This document shows, in pieces, positions 56,401-64,000 of a DNA stretch of 64,000 bases. The notes under the pieces were generated by a model. It did not search any database. It worked only from the letters and a program-made list of their open reading frames with translations, and was not told where the DNA came from. The stretch comes from Exiguobacterium sp. (GTDB lineage Bacteria > Bacillota > Bacilli > Exiguobacteriales > Exiguobacteriaceae). Location: positions 1-64,000 of the forward strand of contig NZ_JAFIFD010000040.1 in the NCBI RefSeq assembly GCF_020832205.1. Reading direction: 5' to 3'. Position numbers and translations under genes: made by a program. Positions within the stretch are counted from its first letter, which is position 1; each line of letters opens with the position of its first letter.

Positions 56401-56640
56401 AAAAAAAGTCCCTTCAGTCAATGACTGAAGGGACGAATAATCGCGGTACCACCCTACTTGGCCGTGAGGCCCACTTAAGAGGCATCGTTATCGAGATGCC
56501 AACCCGGTGTTGTCTCCAACACGACTCCAGAGTGAATTCGGCGCCGACCGAGGCATCGGCTCACAATCACGGCCCATGCTCCCTGTACTCGTTCGGTAGT
56601 TCGCGTACTATGCTCCTTCAACGTCTATACTATTACGTTC
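56401..56640 (-). promoter_or_regulatory. T-box leader (phenylalanine) of pheST
   Basis: The minus strand carries the T-box core AGGGTGGTACCGCGATT (complement 56438-56454) and a terminator stem (GTCCCTTCAGTCA at 56407-56419 with its complement) followed by T7. A UUC codon (complement 56534-56536) in GAATTCACTCTGGAG fits the phenylalanine specifier loop. Confidence 0.95.
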
Positions 56641-56680
56641 AATATAACTAACCTATCACGATTCAAAAAAGCTGACAAGT

Positions 56681-57427
56681 TTATTTTAGCGCGATGCGGT
56701 ACATGAGGATCCCGGCCGCAACCGCGGCGTTGAGTGATTCGGCGTCGCCGAGCAACGGGATATGGACACGCGTGTCGCACAAGGCGAGAACGTCAGCTTG
56801 AACGCCTTGCGCCTCGTTCCCGATGACGAGAGCGACTTTCTCGTGGAAGTCGACTTGTTCATATGACTTCGCTTTTGAAAGGGCCGTCCCGTAGACGCGG
56901 AAACCCTCACTCTTCAATTCAGGCAACGTCTCGAGCAAATCGACCGAGCGCACGTTCACGTGGAACAGTGAGCCTTGCGTCGCCCGGACCGCCTTGGCGT
57001 TATACGGGTCGACCGTCCCTTTCCCGAGCAACACCGTATCAAACCCGGCCGCATCAGCCGTCCGAATCATTGTCCCCAAGTTACCCGGGTCTTGAATCCG
57101 GTCGAGGACGAGGACGTGCTTCATCTTGCGCTCGACCGGGGACATGTTCACGACAGCGAAGACGCCTTGCGTCTTCTCCGTCTCAGACAACAAATCGGCG
57201 ACATGGTCTGACAGTTCGAGCACAGGCATCTCATCTAGACGCCATGAGCTCTTTGGCGAGTAAGATTCTCCCATGATCAACTGGACGAGACGACCGGCAC
57301 GAATCGCCTCGTCGACCAAATGTTCACCCTCGACAAGAAATTGTCCGGACTCTTGTCTGCCTTTTTTCGTCATCAACCGTTTCAACCGCTTGATGGTCTC
57401 ACTTTTCGTAGACGTGATTTTCGTCAT
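56681..57427 (-). CDS. TrmH/SpoU-family RNA 2'-O-methyltransferase (YsgA-like)
   Basis: 248 residues: an N-terminal L30e-like substrate-binding domain (about 10-100) and a SPOUT methyltransferase domain with LDRIQDPGNLGTMIRTADAAGFD, LVIGNEAQGV and IPLLGDAESLNAAVAAGI, the three SpoU motifs. It probably methylates a ribose in 23S rRNA; the exact site is not known from sequence. Upstream of pheS as in B. subtilis ysgA, one base from the peptidase gene stop. Confidence 0.93.
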   Translation of the reverse strand: MTKITSTKSETIKRLKRLMTKKGRQESGQFLVEGEHLVDEAIRAGRLVQLIMGESYSPKSSWRLDEMPVLELSDHVADLLSETEKTQGVFAVVNMSPVERKMKHVLVLDRIQDPGNLGTMIRTADAAGFDTVLLGKGTVDPYNAKAVRATQGSLFHVNVRSVDLLETLPELKSEGFRVYGTALSKAKSYEQVDFHEKVALVIGNEAQGVQADVLALCDTRVHIPLLGDAESLNAAVAAGILMYRIALK

Positions 57428-57428
57428 A

Positions 57429-58508
57429 TTATCCCTCTTTCAACCATTGAACCGTTTCTTGATCTAATCGTTTTGTGAGCGCGACGACTAAGTCGACCGC
57501 CGCCTCGTAATCCGCTTTATGGATAATCGAGACGTTCGTGTGCAAGTAACGGACCGGCACCGTGAGCGCCACGGCCGGCATCCCGACCCCTGACAAGTGG
57601 AAGCGACCGGCATCCGTGCCGCCACCCGGTGTCAAGTCCAATTGGTACTTGATGTCGTTCTCTTTCGCCACGTCAACGATCAAATCGATGAGACGCGGGT
57701 TCGTGACCGTTGTCGCATCAAAGAAGATGACTTGAACCCCTTCTCCGAGTTTCGACAATCCTTCTGCCGGCGTCATGCCCGGTGTGTCTCCAGGGATGCC
57801 TGTATCGACGGCAATGGCGACGTCCGGTTGAATCAAGTTGGCAGCCGTCACCGCACCACGCAAGCCGACTTCTTCTTGGACGGTCGCTCCGGAATAGACG
57901 ACGCCTGGGGCGGCCTCTTCTTTCAAACGCTTCGCCGCTTCGATCGCGATGGCGCAACCGATTCGGTTGTCCCATGCTTTCGCCATCAAGAAGTTCTCAT
58001 TTTTCATGACCGTGAACTCACAATGCGGGACGACCGTGTCTCCCGGACGAATTCCCCATTCGGCGACTTCGTCTTTCGATGTCGCGCCGATATCGAGGAA
58101 CATGTCTTTGATTTCGACAGGCTTTTTCCGAGCTTCCATCGGTAAGACGTGAGGCGGCTTCGCCCCGATCACGCCTGGAATCTTCTCGCCAGAACGCGTC
58201 ACGACGTCCATGCGCTGTGCTAACAACACTTGGTTCCACCAACCGCCAAGCGCTTGGAAACGAAGGAATACACCTTCTTCGATGCGTGTGACCATGAAGC
58301 CGACTTCGTCCATATGCCCGGCAATCATGACGCGAGGACCGTCCGGGTCACCTGTCACGCGTCCGAACAAGCTGCCGAGTCCGTCTTGTTCAAACGATTC
58401 GACGTGCGGTTCGAGGTATTCACGCATGAGCGCGCGAACTTCTCCTTCGTTTCCTGGGACACCTGTCGCATCCGTCAAACGTTTTAACATATGTAATGAT
58501 TCGTTCAT
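57429..58508 (-). CDS. M42-family metallo-aminopeptidase (YsdC-like)
   Basis: Cytosolic dinuclear-metal peptidase, also annotated as glutamyl aminopeptidase or endoglucanase M. The 359 residues show metal-ligand motifs GHMDEVGFMV, KAWDNRIGCA, the general-base pair VQEEVGLRG, VDTGIPGD and the late HTNVS. The ATG at 58508 follows GGGAGCGA; the longer frame to 58556 overlaps the upstream gene and is not conserved. The order with dUTPase-ysdA-rplT matches B. subtilis ysdC-ysdB-ysdA, except for the middle gene. Confidence 0.93.
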   Translation of the reverse strand: MNESLHMLKRLTDATGVPGNEGEVRALMREYLEPHVESFEQDGLGSLFGRVTGDPDGPRVMIAGHMDEVGFMVTRIEEGVFLRFQALGGWWNQVLLAQRMDVVTRSGEKIPGVIGAKPPHVLPMEARKKPVEIKDMFLDIGATSKDEVAEWGIRPGDTVVPHCEFTVMKNENFLMAKAWDNRIGCAIAIEAAKRLKEEAAPGVVYSGATVQEEVGLRGAVTAANLIQPDVAIAVDTGIPGDTPGMTPAEGLSKLGEGVQVIFFDATTVTNPRLIDLIVDVAKENDIKYQLDLTPGGGTDAGRFHLSGVGMPAVALTVPVRYLHTNVSIIHKADYEAAVDLVVALTKRLDQETVQWLKEG

Positions 58509-58530
58509 CTCATATCGCTCCCTTTTCCGT

Positions 58531-59013
58531 TTAGTAGCCTTGATCTTGTCGCTCATGGTTCATTTGATTTTTCGACACATACGCCATCATAATCAATTCT
58601 TCATTAAACCCTAACGTATAACCGAGTTCGAGATATGCCGCCATCAGCGTCTCGTACATCGCTTCCGTCTTCGACAAACCAAAGTTCGTCACTTTACGGA
58701 ACACGTCTAAAAAAGCATCAGTCGCATCAAGATACGAGCTACCGGCCGGGAACGATTCCCGTTCATAACCGAGGGCGAGGCCGAGTGACAGTAAAAAATG
58801 CATGCCGTCCACATATTCCTCTAAGATCACGTCTTGAGGCGACGGGCCTTTCGTCGACCAAAATTTAAAACTACGGGTCTCATTGGCGAGTTCCCCAAGT
58901 TCGACGTGTAACGCGAGCAATCGCTCATCGAATTGGTTCCCGGATAGTTGATGTTCTTCTTTGATCCGCTCATCCAAACGACGTTGCTGATCAAATAATG
59001 TTGTCCAGTTCAC
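58531..59013 (-). CDS. All-alpha dimeric dUTPase-type NTP pyrophosphatase
   Basis: 160 residues resembling the dUTPase_2/MazG-like superfamily, which hydrolyses dUTP to dUMP and keeps uracil out of DNA. Metal-binding acidic motifs are visible as LHVELGELANETRSFKFW (ExxE) and EEYVDGMHFLLSLG (ExxD). It occupies the place of B. subtilis ysdB and starts 23 bases before ysdA in the same direction. No trimeric dut gene is seen in the window. Confidence 0.88.
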   Translation of the reverse strand: MNWTTLFDQQRRLDERIKEEHQLSGNQFDERLLALHVELGELANETRSFKFWSTKGPSPQDVILEEYVDGMHFLLSLGLALGYERESFPAGSSYLDATDAFLDVFRKVTNFGLSKTEAMYETLMAAYLELGYTLGFNEELIMMAYVSKNQMNHERQDQGY

Positions 59014-59036
59014 CGGTTGCTCCTCCTATTCTCCAC

Positions 59037-59291
59037 TTAAAGCAGTACTAAAATCATTAAAGACCAGCCTACTGCTAAAATCAATACTTGTAATTGGACA
59101 CTTTTTGGGGCATGAACCGTCTTCTTACGCGTCAAGTGTAATCCGAACAAGGCACCGATTGCCCCTCCGGCGTACGAGTATAAGATGTTGAAGTCTCCCT
59201 CGCCGTGCGTGTACCGTTTTGCCTGCAAATACGTATACACGTTCAAGACGATAAGCGCCAAAGCGACGATGGCCAAAATCGATTGATTCAT
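59037..59291 (-). CDS. ysdA: DUF1294 small membrane protein (YsdA-like)
   Basis: 84 residues with three hydrophobic segments (about 3-20, 35-50, 64-83) and the family motif GAIGALFGLHLTRKKT. The function is unknown. The order rplT-ysdA is as in B. subtilis. A GGAGGAG site precedes the ATG. A terminator after rplT separates it from the infC operon. Confidence 0.88.
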   Translation of the reverse strand: MNQSILAIVALALIVLNVYTYLQAKRYTHGEGDFNILYSYAGGAIGALFGLHLTRKKTVHAPKSVQLQVLILAVGWSLMILVLL

Positions 59292-59330
59292 CCGTTCTCC
59301 TCCTTCTCTTCATCTTAAGAAATTACCGAG

Positions 59331-59367
59331 AAAAAAGAAAGCGCCGAGACAGTATCTCGGCGCTTTC
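59331..59367 (-). terminator. Terminator of the infC-rpmI-rplT operon
   Basis: A 12-bp perfect stem (59338-59349 with 59355-59366) is followed by a T-rich run on the minus strand. Confidence 0.93.
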
Positions 59368-59377
59368 GTTTGAACGA

Positions 59378-59737
59378 TTAAGCGTTCAATTTTGATTTAG
59401 CTGTGTCAGCGAGTGACGCGAACGCTTGTGCATCCGTCACAGCAAGCTCAGCAAGCATCTTACGGTTGATGTCGATCCCTGCAAGCTTGAGGCCGTGCAT
59501 CATACGGCTGTATGAGAGGCCGTTTGTGCGTGCTGCCGCATTGATACGTGTGATCCAAAGACGACGGAAATCACGTTTCTTTTGACGACGGTCACGGTAT
59601 GCGTACATGAGTGACTTCATGACCTGTTGTTTTGCTACTTTAAATAGAATATGTTTTGCGCCATAATAACCTTTGGCCAATTTGATTTGCTTTTTACGAC
59701 GTTGACGAGTCGTATAACCGCCTTTTACGCGTGGCAT
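59378..59737 (-). CDS. rplT: 50S ribosomal protein L20
   Basis: 119-residue basic protein that binds 23S rRNA early in 50S assembly. The start [20 protein letters not shown] and the [19 protein letters not shown] segment are typical. In B. subtilis L20 also represses its own operon by binding the infC leader; the leader seen here has the matching architecture. Confidence 0.98.
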   Translation of the reverse strand: MPRVKGGYTTRQRRKKQIKLAKGYYGAKHILFKVAKQQVMKSLMYAYRDRRQKKRDFRRLWITRINAAARTNGLSYSRMMHGLKLAGIDINRKMLAELAVTDAQAFASLADTAKSKLNA

Positions 59738-59765
59738 ATAGTTTCCCTCCTAAATTCCTTCTGTA

Positions 59766-59960
59766 TTACTTCGCGATCATGTTGCGAATGCGTTTGAAGT
59801 CTCCAGCTGATACGATAGCACCTTTACGGAGCTTACGTTTCGCTTTTGTCGATTTGTTACCAAACAAGTGACTTGTGTAAGCGTGTGAACGCTTGAGTTT
59901 ACCTGATGCAGTACGTTTGAAACGTTTTGAAGCACCACGGTGCGATTTCATTTTCGGCAT
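59766..59960 (-). CDS. rpmI: 50S ribosomal protein L35
   Basis: 64-residue basic ribosomal protein starting [20 protein letters not shown], a clear L35 signature. Lies between infC and rplT in the universally conserved operon, with an AGGAGG-type site before its ATG. Confidence 0.98.
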   Translation of the reverse strand: MPKMKSHRGASKRFKRTASGKLKRSHAYTSHLFGNKSTKAKRKLRKGAIVSAGDFKRIRNMIAK

Positions 59961-59990
59961 GAGTATTTCCTCCCCACTATGACTCGATGA

Positions 59991-60506
59991 TTAATCTTCT
60001 TTCTTCGGAGCCAGCACTAAGAACATGCTGCGTCCTTCCATCTTCGGCTTTTGTTCAACTGTTGCCAAGTCGGCACATTCCGCCGCCAATTTTTCCATAA
60101 CACGTCTGCCGATTTCCGAGTGTGTGATCGCACGTCCGCGGAAACGGATCGACGCCTTCACTTTGTTTCCATTTTCAAGGAACTTGCGAGCGTTACGCAA
60201 TTTCGTCTGGAAATCATTTTCCTCGATTGTCGGGCTGAGGCGTACTTCTTTCAATTGGATGACTTTTTGGTTTTTACGCGCTTCTTTCTCTTTTTTCTGG
60301 AGTTCGAAACGGTATTTTCCATAGTCCATGATTTTAGCGACCGGTGGGTTTGCTTTGTCGGCGACCAAGACTAAGTCGAGTTCAGCCTCTTCAGCCAAGC
60401 GTAATGCTTCACTGCGCGATTGCACACCGAGTTGTGCACCGTCCGCTCCAATTAAGCGAACTTCACGGGCACGAATGTTTTCGTTGATAAAGAGCTCTTT
60501 GCTAAT
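59991..60506 (-). CDS. infC: Translation initiation factor IF-3, ATT start codon
   Basis: Binds the 30S subunit and checks start-codon selection. The 171 residues comprise the N-terminal domain ([21 protein letters not shown]), a basic linker ([11 protein letters not shown]) and the C-terminal domain ([15 protein letters not shown], then [15 protein letters not shown]). The start is the rare ATT at 60506, six bases after GGAGGTG; an ATG at 60521 lies inside that ribosome site and cannot use it. ATT initiation of infC is known in Bacillus and lets IF-3 restrain its own synthesis. Confidence 0.95.
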   Translation of the reverse strand: MSKELFINENIRAREVRLIGADGAQLGVQSRSEALRLAEEAELDLVLVADKANPPVAKIMDYGKYRFELQKKEKEARKNQKVIQLKEVRLSPTIEENDFQTKLRNARKFLENGNKVKASIRFRGRAITHSEIGRRVMEKLAAECADLATVEQKPKMEGRSMFLVLAPKKED

Positions 60507-60530
60507 GGTTAGCACCTCCATCGTGCGATT

Positions 60531-60715
60531 GCACGAGTTTTAGATTGATAAGACAACATGGCAATAAAAAAAGCGTCGGCAGTTTCCCGCCCACACATCA
60601 TTTCGAATCCAAAGCGGAACAATTCCGACTTTGAGTTGCGTACATGATGGACCTGACCGAAGCTGTTCGGACGAGGTGAGAAGCGGGCGCTTCTGCTTTG
60701 TTGTATTTAATCACT
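60531..60715 (-). promoter_or_regulatory. L20-type leader with attenuator, upstream of infC
   Basis: The leader contains a GAAGCGCCCGCTTCTCACC-like segment typical of Bacillota infC leaders and ends in an intrinsic terminator (GCGTCGGCAG at 60573-60582 with CCGCCCACAC at 60587-60596, then T7 on the minus strand). In B. subtilis L20 binding promotes such termination. Including this element, the 354-base gap 60507-60860 is fully occupied by the leader and two divergent promoters. Confidence 0.85.
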
Positions 60716-60720
60716 ATGTC

Positions 60721-60749
60721 ATCTTAACACCAGCAGGAAAAGATGTCAA
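60721..60749 (-). promoter_or_regulatory. Sigma-A promoter of infC-rpmI-rplT
   Basis: A perfect TTGACA and TAAGAT are 17 bp apart on the minus strand, immediately upstream of the L20-type leader. Confidence 0.85.
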
Positions 60750-60767
60750 GAATTCGCGCATGAATAA

Positions 60768-60795
60768 TTGGTAGCTCACACTTTTATGATAATAA
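60768..60795 (+). promoter_or_regulatory. Putative promoter of the 69-residue gene
   Basis: TTGGTA and TAATAA are 16 bp apart, facing away from the infC promoter and about 65 bases before the small gene. Confidence 0.45.
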
Positions 60796-60860
60796 CAGTC
60801 ATTCCATCGTTTCGCAATACCTTTTGTACGGGAATAAAAATAAAAAAGGGAGGGATGGAC

Positions 60861-61070
60861 ATGGATTGGCGAAATAAGATCGGTGATGACCATAATTATC
60901 ATGACCAAGTCGAACGGATCGTCACGGAAACGATGCGTCAGCATGGACTTGAAGATGAGAAGCTGAAAGCGGTGTTGACCGACCTTCTCGAAGAGATGAA
61001 CCGGATCACGCTGAAGATTGTCGATGATAACAAGAGCGCGCGGGACTACATCTATAAACGTTGGTATTAA
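60861..61070 (+). CDS. Small uncharacterised acidic/helical protein
   Basis: 69 residues, soluble and helical by pattern (DDHNYHDQVERIVTETMRQH onward), which I do not recognise. The ATG at 60861 lies six to seven bases after GGGAGGG; an ATG two codons earlier is too close. It has its own putative promoter and ends in a perfect 18-bp palindrome that includes its stop codon, so it looks like a genuine stand-alone gene. Confidence 0.72.
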   Translation: MDWRNKIGDDHNYHDQVERIVTETMRQHGLEDEKLKAVLTDLLEEMNRITLKIVDDNKSARDYIYKRWY

Positions 61071-61100
61071 AAAAGGGCGGAGCGCCCTTTTTTAATACCA
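61062..61100. terminator. Perfect 18-bp bidirectional terminator
   Basis: Arms 61062-61079 and 61083-61100 are exact reverse complements around a three-base loop, with T6 and A6 runs inside the arms. The last two codons and stop of the small gene form part of one arm, and the next gene's stop begins at 61101. Confidence 0.93.
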
Positions 61101-61976
61101 TTAATTCGTCAACGATTTGAAAAAGTTACTGAGCGCCGCGAACAATCGGGCGAAAAAGCCTTTCACTTCTTCTTGTTCGAGGAACGCTTGGACGTTTTGT
61201 CCGGCCCCTTTCAACCCGTCACTGATCGATCCCCAATCGAGGTTCGCTTGTTGCATGTTCTCGAACAGACCCGTCAGCCGGTTCAGTTGCGTGTCTGACA
61301 GTTGGACATTGTTTTGATTGAGCACTTGGATGACGATATCACGGATCTCGATGTTCGTCTCTGGTTTTTGGTTGGCGATTTCCGCTTTGATTTCGTTCAT
61401 GAGACCGGCGACGTCGTCTTGACCGACCGTTTTCCCGATCTCAGACGTGACGGCGAGTTCTTCTTGGGCGAGCGCTTTCCGCTCCTCAGTCAACTCGATG
61501 CCCGTCTCGGCGGCCGTCACATCGTACGCTTTCATAATTCCCGTCAAGGCCGACGTGCCGGTCACACGGATCGGTGATGTAATGTAAATATCCGCATCGG
61601 TCACACCGGCCGTCACGAGCGCGTTCGCGTACATATCTTCCGTCACCCACGTGACGTTCTCGGTTTTAATGTTTAACCCATCGCCTTCCTCCATCAACTT
61701 GATGCGGGCCGAGGAATACATGCCGCCGCCACGCTGTGCTTGCGGAACCGCATCCCCCAAATATTTATCTTCATCTGCAGACGTCGTGATGATCGGCTCG
61801 ATGCCGGCCGGTGCCTCGACCCGCTCGAGCACCCATTGTTGCTGCGCTGACGAGAGCGACTCGCCGAGCGTGACGATCGTATCGTCGACAATCGCTTCGG
61901 CGTTCACGTTCGGGATCATACTCGTGAAAGCGACCGAACCGATCGTCAACGCGATAATTGGTTTCATATAATTCAA
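61101..61976 (-). CDS. Secreted DUF1002 family protein (YpuA-like)
   Basis: About 291 residues with a signal peptide (cleavage likely near PNVNA before EAIVDD) followed by the DUF1002 domain: TLGESLSSAQQQWVLE, a YLGDAVPQAQRGGGMYSSA stretch and TSPIRVTGTSALTGIMKAY. The function is unknown. The frame opens at 61985; the TTG at 61976 lies eight bases after AAAGGAG and is preferred, with the ATG at 61967 as alternative. It is downstream of thrS, beyond a terminator. Confidence 0.86.
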   Translation of the reverse strand: MNYMKPIIALTIGSVAFTSMIPNVNAEAIVDDTIVTLGESLSSAQQQWVLERVEAPAGIEPIITTSADEDKYLGDAVPQAQRGGGMYSSARIKLMEEGDGLNIKTENVTWVTEDMYANALVTAGVTDADIYITSPIRVTGTSALTGIMKAYDVTAAETGIELTEERKALAQEELAVTSEIGKTVGQDDVAGLMNEIKAEIANQKPETNIEIRDIVIQVLNQNNVQLSDTQLNRLTGLFENMQQANLDWGSISDGLKGAGQNVQAFLEQEEVKGFFARLFAALSNFFKSLTN

Positions 61977-62039
61977 ATGTATCACTCCTTTCTTTTACAT
62001 TACGTGTTTCTGCAATCGTTGCGCATCCGTCTTTAGACC

Positions 62040-62073
62040 GAAAAGAAGACCACCCTTCCGAAGAAGGATGGTC
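62040..62073 (-). terminator. Terminator after thrS
   Basis: A 10-bp stem with one G-T pair (62048-62057 with 62064-62073) is followed by a T-rich run on the minus strand. Confidence 0.82.
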
Positions 62074-62079
62074 CCCCGT

Positions 62080-64000
62080 TTAACGTGAACGATTGGCGAT
62101 TTCTTCAGTCAACGACTTGATAAATTCGTCAAGCGTTGCCGACACTTGTTCTTGTTGACTGTAGCGACGGATGTTGACCGCACGCTCGTCACGCTCTTTG
62201 TCACCGAGTACGAGCGTCATCGGAATTTTCTTCATCTGTGCCTCGCGAATCTTGTAGCCGAGTTTCTCATCACGAAGATCCGTCTCGACGCGGACGCCCC
62301 GCTTGACGAGCTCTGCTTTCACTTCTGCCACATACTCGTCATGGACGTGCGACACCGGGATCAACTTCACTTGGACCGGTGCGAGCCATGTCGGGAAGGC
62401 GCCTTTGTACTCTTCAATCAAGTACGCGACGAACCGCTCCATCGTCGAGACGACACCGCGGTGCAATACGATCGGACGATGATCTTTGCCGTCCGGCCCC
62501 GTGTACGTCAAGTCGAAACGCTCCGGGAGCAAGAAGTCGAGTTGGACAGTCGAGAGCGTCTCTTCTTTGCCGAGCGCCGTGCGCACTTGAACGTCGAGCT
62601 TCGGTCCATAGAACGCCGCCTCGCCATCCGCTTCGAAGTACGGGAGGCCGAGCTCGTCCATCGTCTCTTTCAACTGGCGTTGAGCCGTCTCCCAGATCGC
62701 GTCGTTGTCGAAGTACTTCTCTTTGTCGGCCGGGTCGCGGTACGACAAGCGGAAGCGATAGTCTTTAATGCCGAAATCGGCGTATACTTCTTGAATCAAA
62801 TGAACGATGTCTTTGAACTCTTGCTTCATCTGTTCCGGTGTGACGAACGTATGGCCATCGTTCAACACCATGTAACGGACGCGTTGAAGGCCCGTGAGCG
62901 CCCCTGACATTTCGTAACGGTGCATCCCGCCAAGTTCAGCGATTCGGAGCGGGAGTTCACGATATGAGCGCGGCTCGTGTTTGTAGATCGTCATATGGTG
63001 CGGGCAGTTCATCGGACGGAGCACGAGTTCCTCGTTGTCCATCTCCATTTTCGGGAACATATCGTCTTGATAGTGGTCCCAGTGCCCAGACGTCTTATAC
63101 AAGTCGACCGAACCGAGTACCGGTGTGTACACGTGCTGATAGCCGAGCTCGAGTTCTTTGTCGACGATATAACGTTCGACCGTCCGGCGGATCGAGGCAC
63201 CTTTCGGAAGCCACATCGGGAGACCTTGTCCGACTTCTTGTGAGACGAAGAACAAGTCGAGTTCTTTTCCGAGTTTGCGGTGATCGCGTTCTTTCGCTTC
63301 TTCAAGGAGACGTAAATGCTCGGCAAGCTGCTCTTTCGTCGCCCATGCGGTGCCGTAAATCCGTTGCAGCATCTTGTTGTCTGAATCGCCGCGCCAGTAT
63401 GCACCGGCAACACTCATCAACTTGAACACTTTCAATTTCGACGTCGATGGGACGTGCGGCCCGCGGCAAAGATCGAAAAATTCGCCTTGGTGATAAATCG
63501 TGAGTGTCTCGCTCGAAGGGATATCTTCGATCAATTCGACTTTGAGCGGGTCACCGAGTTGTTGATAACGGGCGAGCGCCTCATCACGCGAGACGACTTC
63601 CCGTGTGATGTCTAGGTTCTCGTCGACGATGCGCTTCATCATCTTCTCGATTTCAGGAAGGTCTTCCTCGTTGATGCGGCGGTCCATCTCGATGTCGTAG
63701 TAAAAACCGTTCTCGATTGTCGGTCCAATCCCGAGGTAAATCGTCCCTTCTTCTCCGTATAACCGTTTGATCGCTTGTGCCATCAAATGTGCTGACGAGT
63801 GACGCATCAAATCGAGTCCGTCTTCTGAATCAGGCATGACGAGCTCGATGCGACCGTCTTGATCGATCGGACGGCGGTAATCAATCAGTTCGCCGTCGAT
63901 TTTAGCGGCGATAGCTTTTTTACGGAGCCCCGGGCTGATCGAACCTGCGACTTCTTCTGCTGTGATGCCTGCCTCAAACTCTTTGACGGCGCCATCTGGA
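62080..64000 (-). CDS. thrS: Threonine-tRNA ligase, N-terminus beyond the window
   Basis: Class II synthetase; about 640 codons are present and the frame runs off the right edge, where only a few N-terminal residues should be missing. Visible are the TGS domain ([20 protein letters not shown] onward), the editing-domain zinc-like histidines in [16 protein letters not shown], the catalytic core with [25 protein letters not shown]-type sequence and motif 3 [21 protein letters not shown], and the C-terminal anticodon-binding domain ([22 protein letters not shown]). The promoter and any T-box lie outside the window. Confidence 0.97.
   Translation of the reverse strand, partial: PDGAVKEFEAGITAEEVAGSISPGLRKKAIAAKIDGELIDYRRPIDQDGRIELVMPDSEDGLDLMRHSSAHLMAQAIKRLYGEEGTIYLGIGPTIENGFYYDIEMDRRINEEDLPEIEKMMKRIVDENLDITREVVSRDEALARYQQLGDPLKVELIEDIPSSETLTIYHQGEFFDLCRGPHVPSTSKLKVFKLMSVAGAYWRGDSDNKMLQRIYGTAWATKEQLAEHLRLLEEAKERDHRKLGKELDLFFVSQEVGQGLPMWLPKGASIRRTVERYIVDKELELGYQHVYTPVLGSVDLYKTSGHWDHYQDDMFPKMEMDNEELVLRPMNCPHHMTIYKHEPRSYRELPLRIAELGGMHRYEMSGALTGLQRVRYMVLNDGHTFVTPEQMKQEFKDIVHLIQEVYADFGIKDYRFRLSYRDPADKEKYFDNDAIWETAQRQLKETMDELGLPYFEADGEAAFYGPKLDVQVRTALGKEETLSTVQLDFLLPERFDLTYTGPDGKDHRPIVLHRGVVSTMERFVAYLIEEYKGAFPTWLAPVQVKLIPVSHVHDEYVAEVKAELVKRGVRVETDLRDEKLGYKIREAQMKKIPMTLVLGDKERDERAVNIRRYSQQEQVSATLDEFIKSLTEEIANRSR

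Overview
The window is a gene-dense stretch of a low-GC-phylum (Bacillota, Bacillales) chromosome. Gene content and order follow Bacillus subtilis blocks closely: cccA-rpoD-dnaG-yqfL-ccpN-glyS-glyQ-recO-era-dgkA-ybeY-pgpH-phoH-floA-nfeD-yqeY-rpsU; rsmE-prmA-dnaJ-dnaK-grpE-hrcA-hemW-lepA-rpsT-holA-yqzM-comEC-comEA; and rnhC-pheT-pheS-rRNA methylase-M42 peptidase-dUTPase-ysdA-rplT-rpmI-infC-thrS. Sporulation genes that sit in these blocks in Bacillus (yqfC, yqfD) are absent. Together with the fairly GC-rich coding sequence, this suggests a non-sporulating relative such as Exiguobacterium. The genus is an inference; no rRNA is present to confirm it.

Layout. 1-16.5 kb (minus strand): replication and sigma-factor genes, gluconeogenic control (ccpN, yqfL), a glycine T-box with glyQS, ribosome maturation (era, ybeY), a cyclic-di-AMP phosphodiesterase, and a flotillin/NfeD operon behind a sigma-W-type promoter. 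16.5-25.4 kb: genes not found at this place in B. subtilis: deoC, rarD, a methionine-to-cysteine operon in which luxS takes the place of the usual nucleosidase gene (yrrT-luxS-mccA-mccB), and a lone plus-strand secreted subtilisin of about 1220 residues. 25.4-32 kb: the heat-shock operon under CIRCE control. 32-41 kb: hemW, a serine block (serC-serA-DUF1015) lying between lepA and hemW, lepA, rpsT and holA. 41-49.7 kb: competence genes comEC and comEA, a solute-binding lipoprotein overlapping a chemoreceptor gene, and a second flotillin/NfeD operon, also with a sigma-W-type promoter. 49.7-52.9 kb (plus strand): rnhC, a hydrolase, and a PTS IIC-like membrane gene with an attenuator-like leader. 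53-64 kb (minus strand): pheST with a T-box, an rRNA methylase, a peptidase, the infC-rpmI-rplT operon with an L20-type leader, a small unknown gene, a DUF1002 protein and most of thrS.

Most genes are ordinary housekeeping. The interest lies in regulation and in the inserted blocks: (i) a three-arm leader in front of serC in which one segment can form either the lepA terminator or an alternative stem; (ii) a short leader peptide plus overlapping antiterminator/terminator arms before the PTS IIC-like gene; (iii) a 12-base motif shared by the leaders of deoC and of the lipoprotein-chemoreceptor operon, which would fit a nucleoside-sensing circuit but could be chance; (iv) matching sigma-W-type promoters on both flotillin operons. 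I found no CRISPR array, insertion sequence, tRNA or rRNA gene, or prophage.
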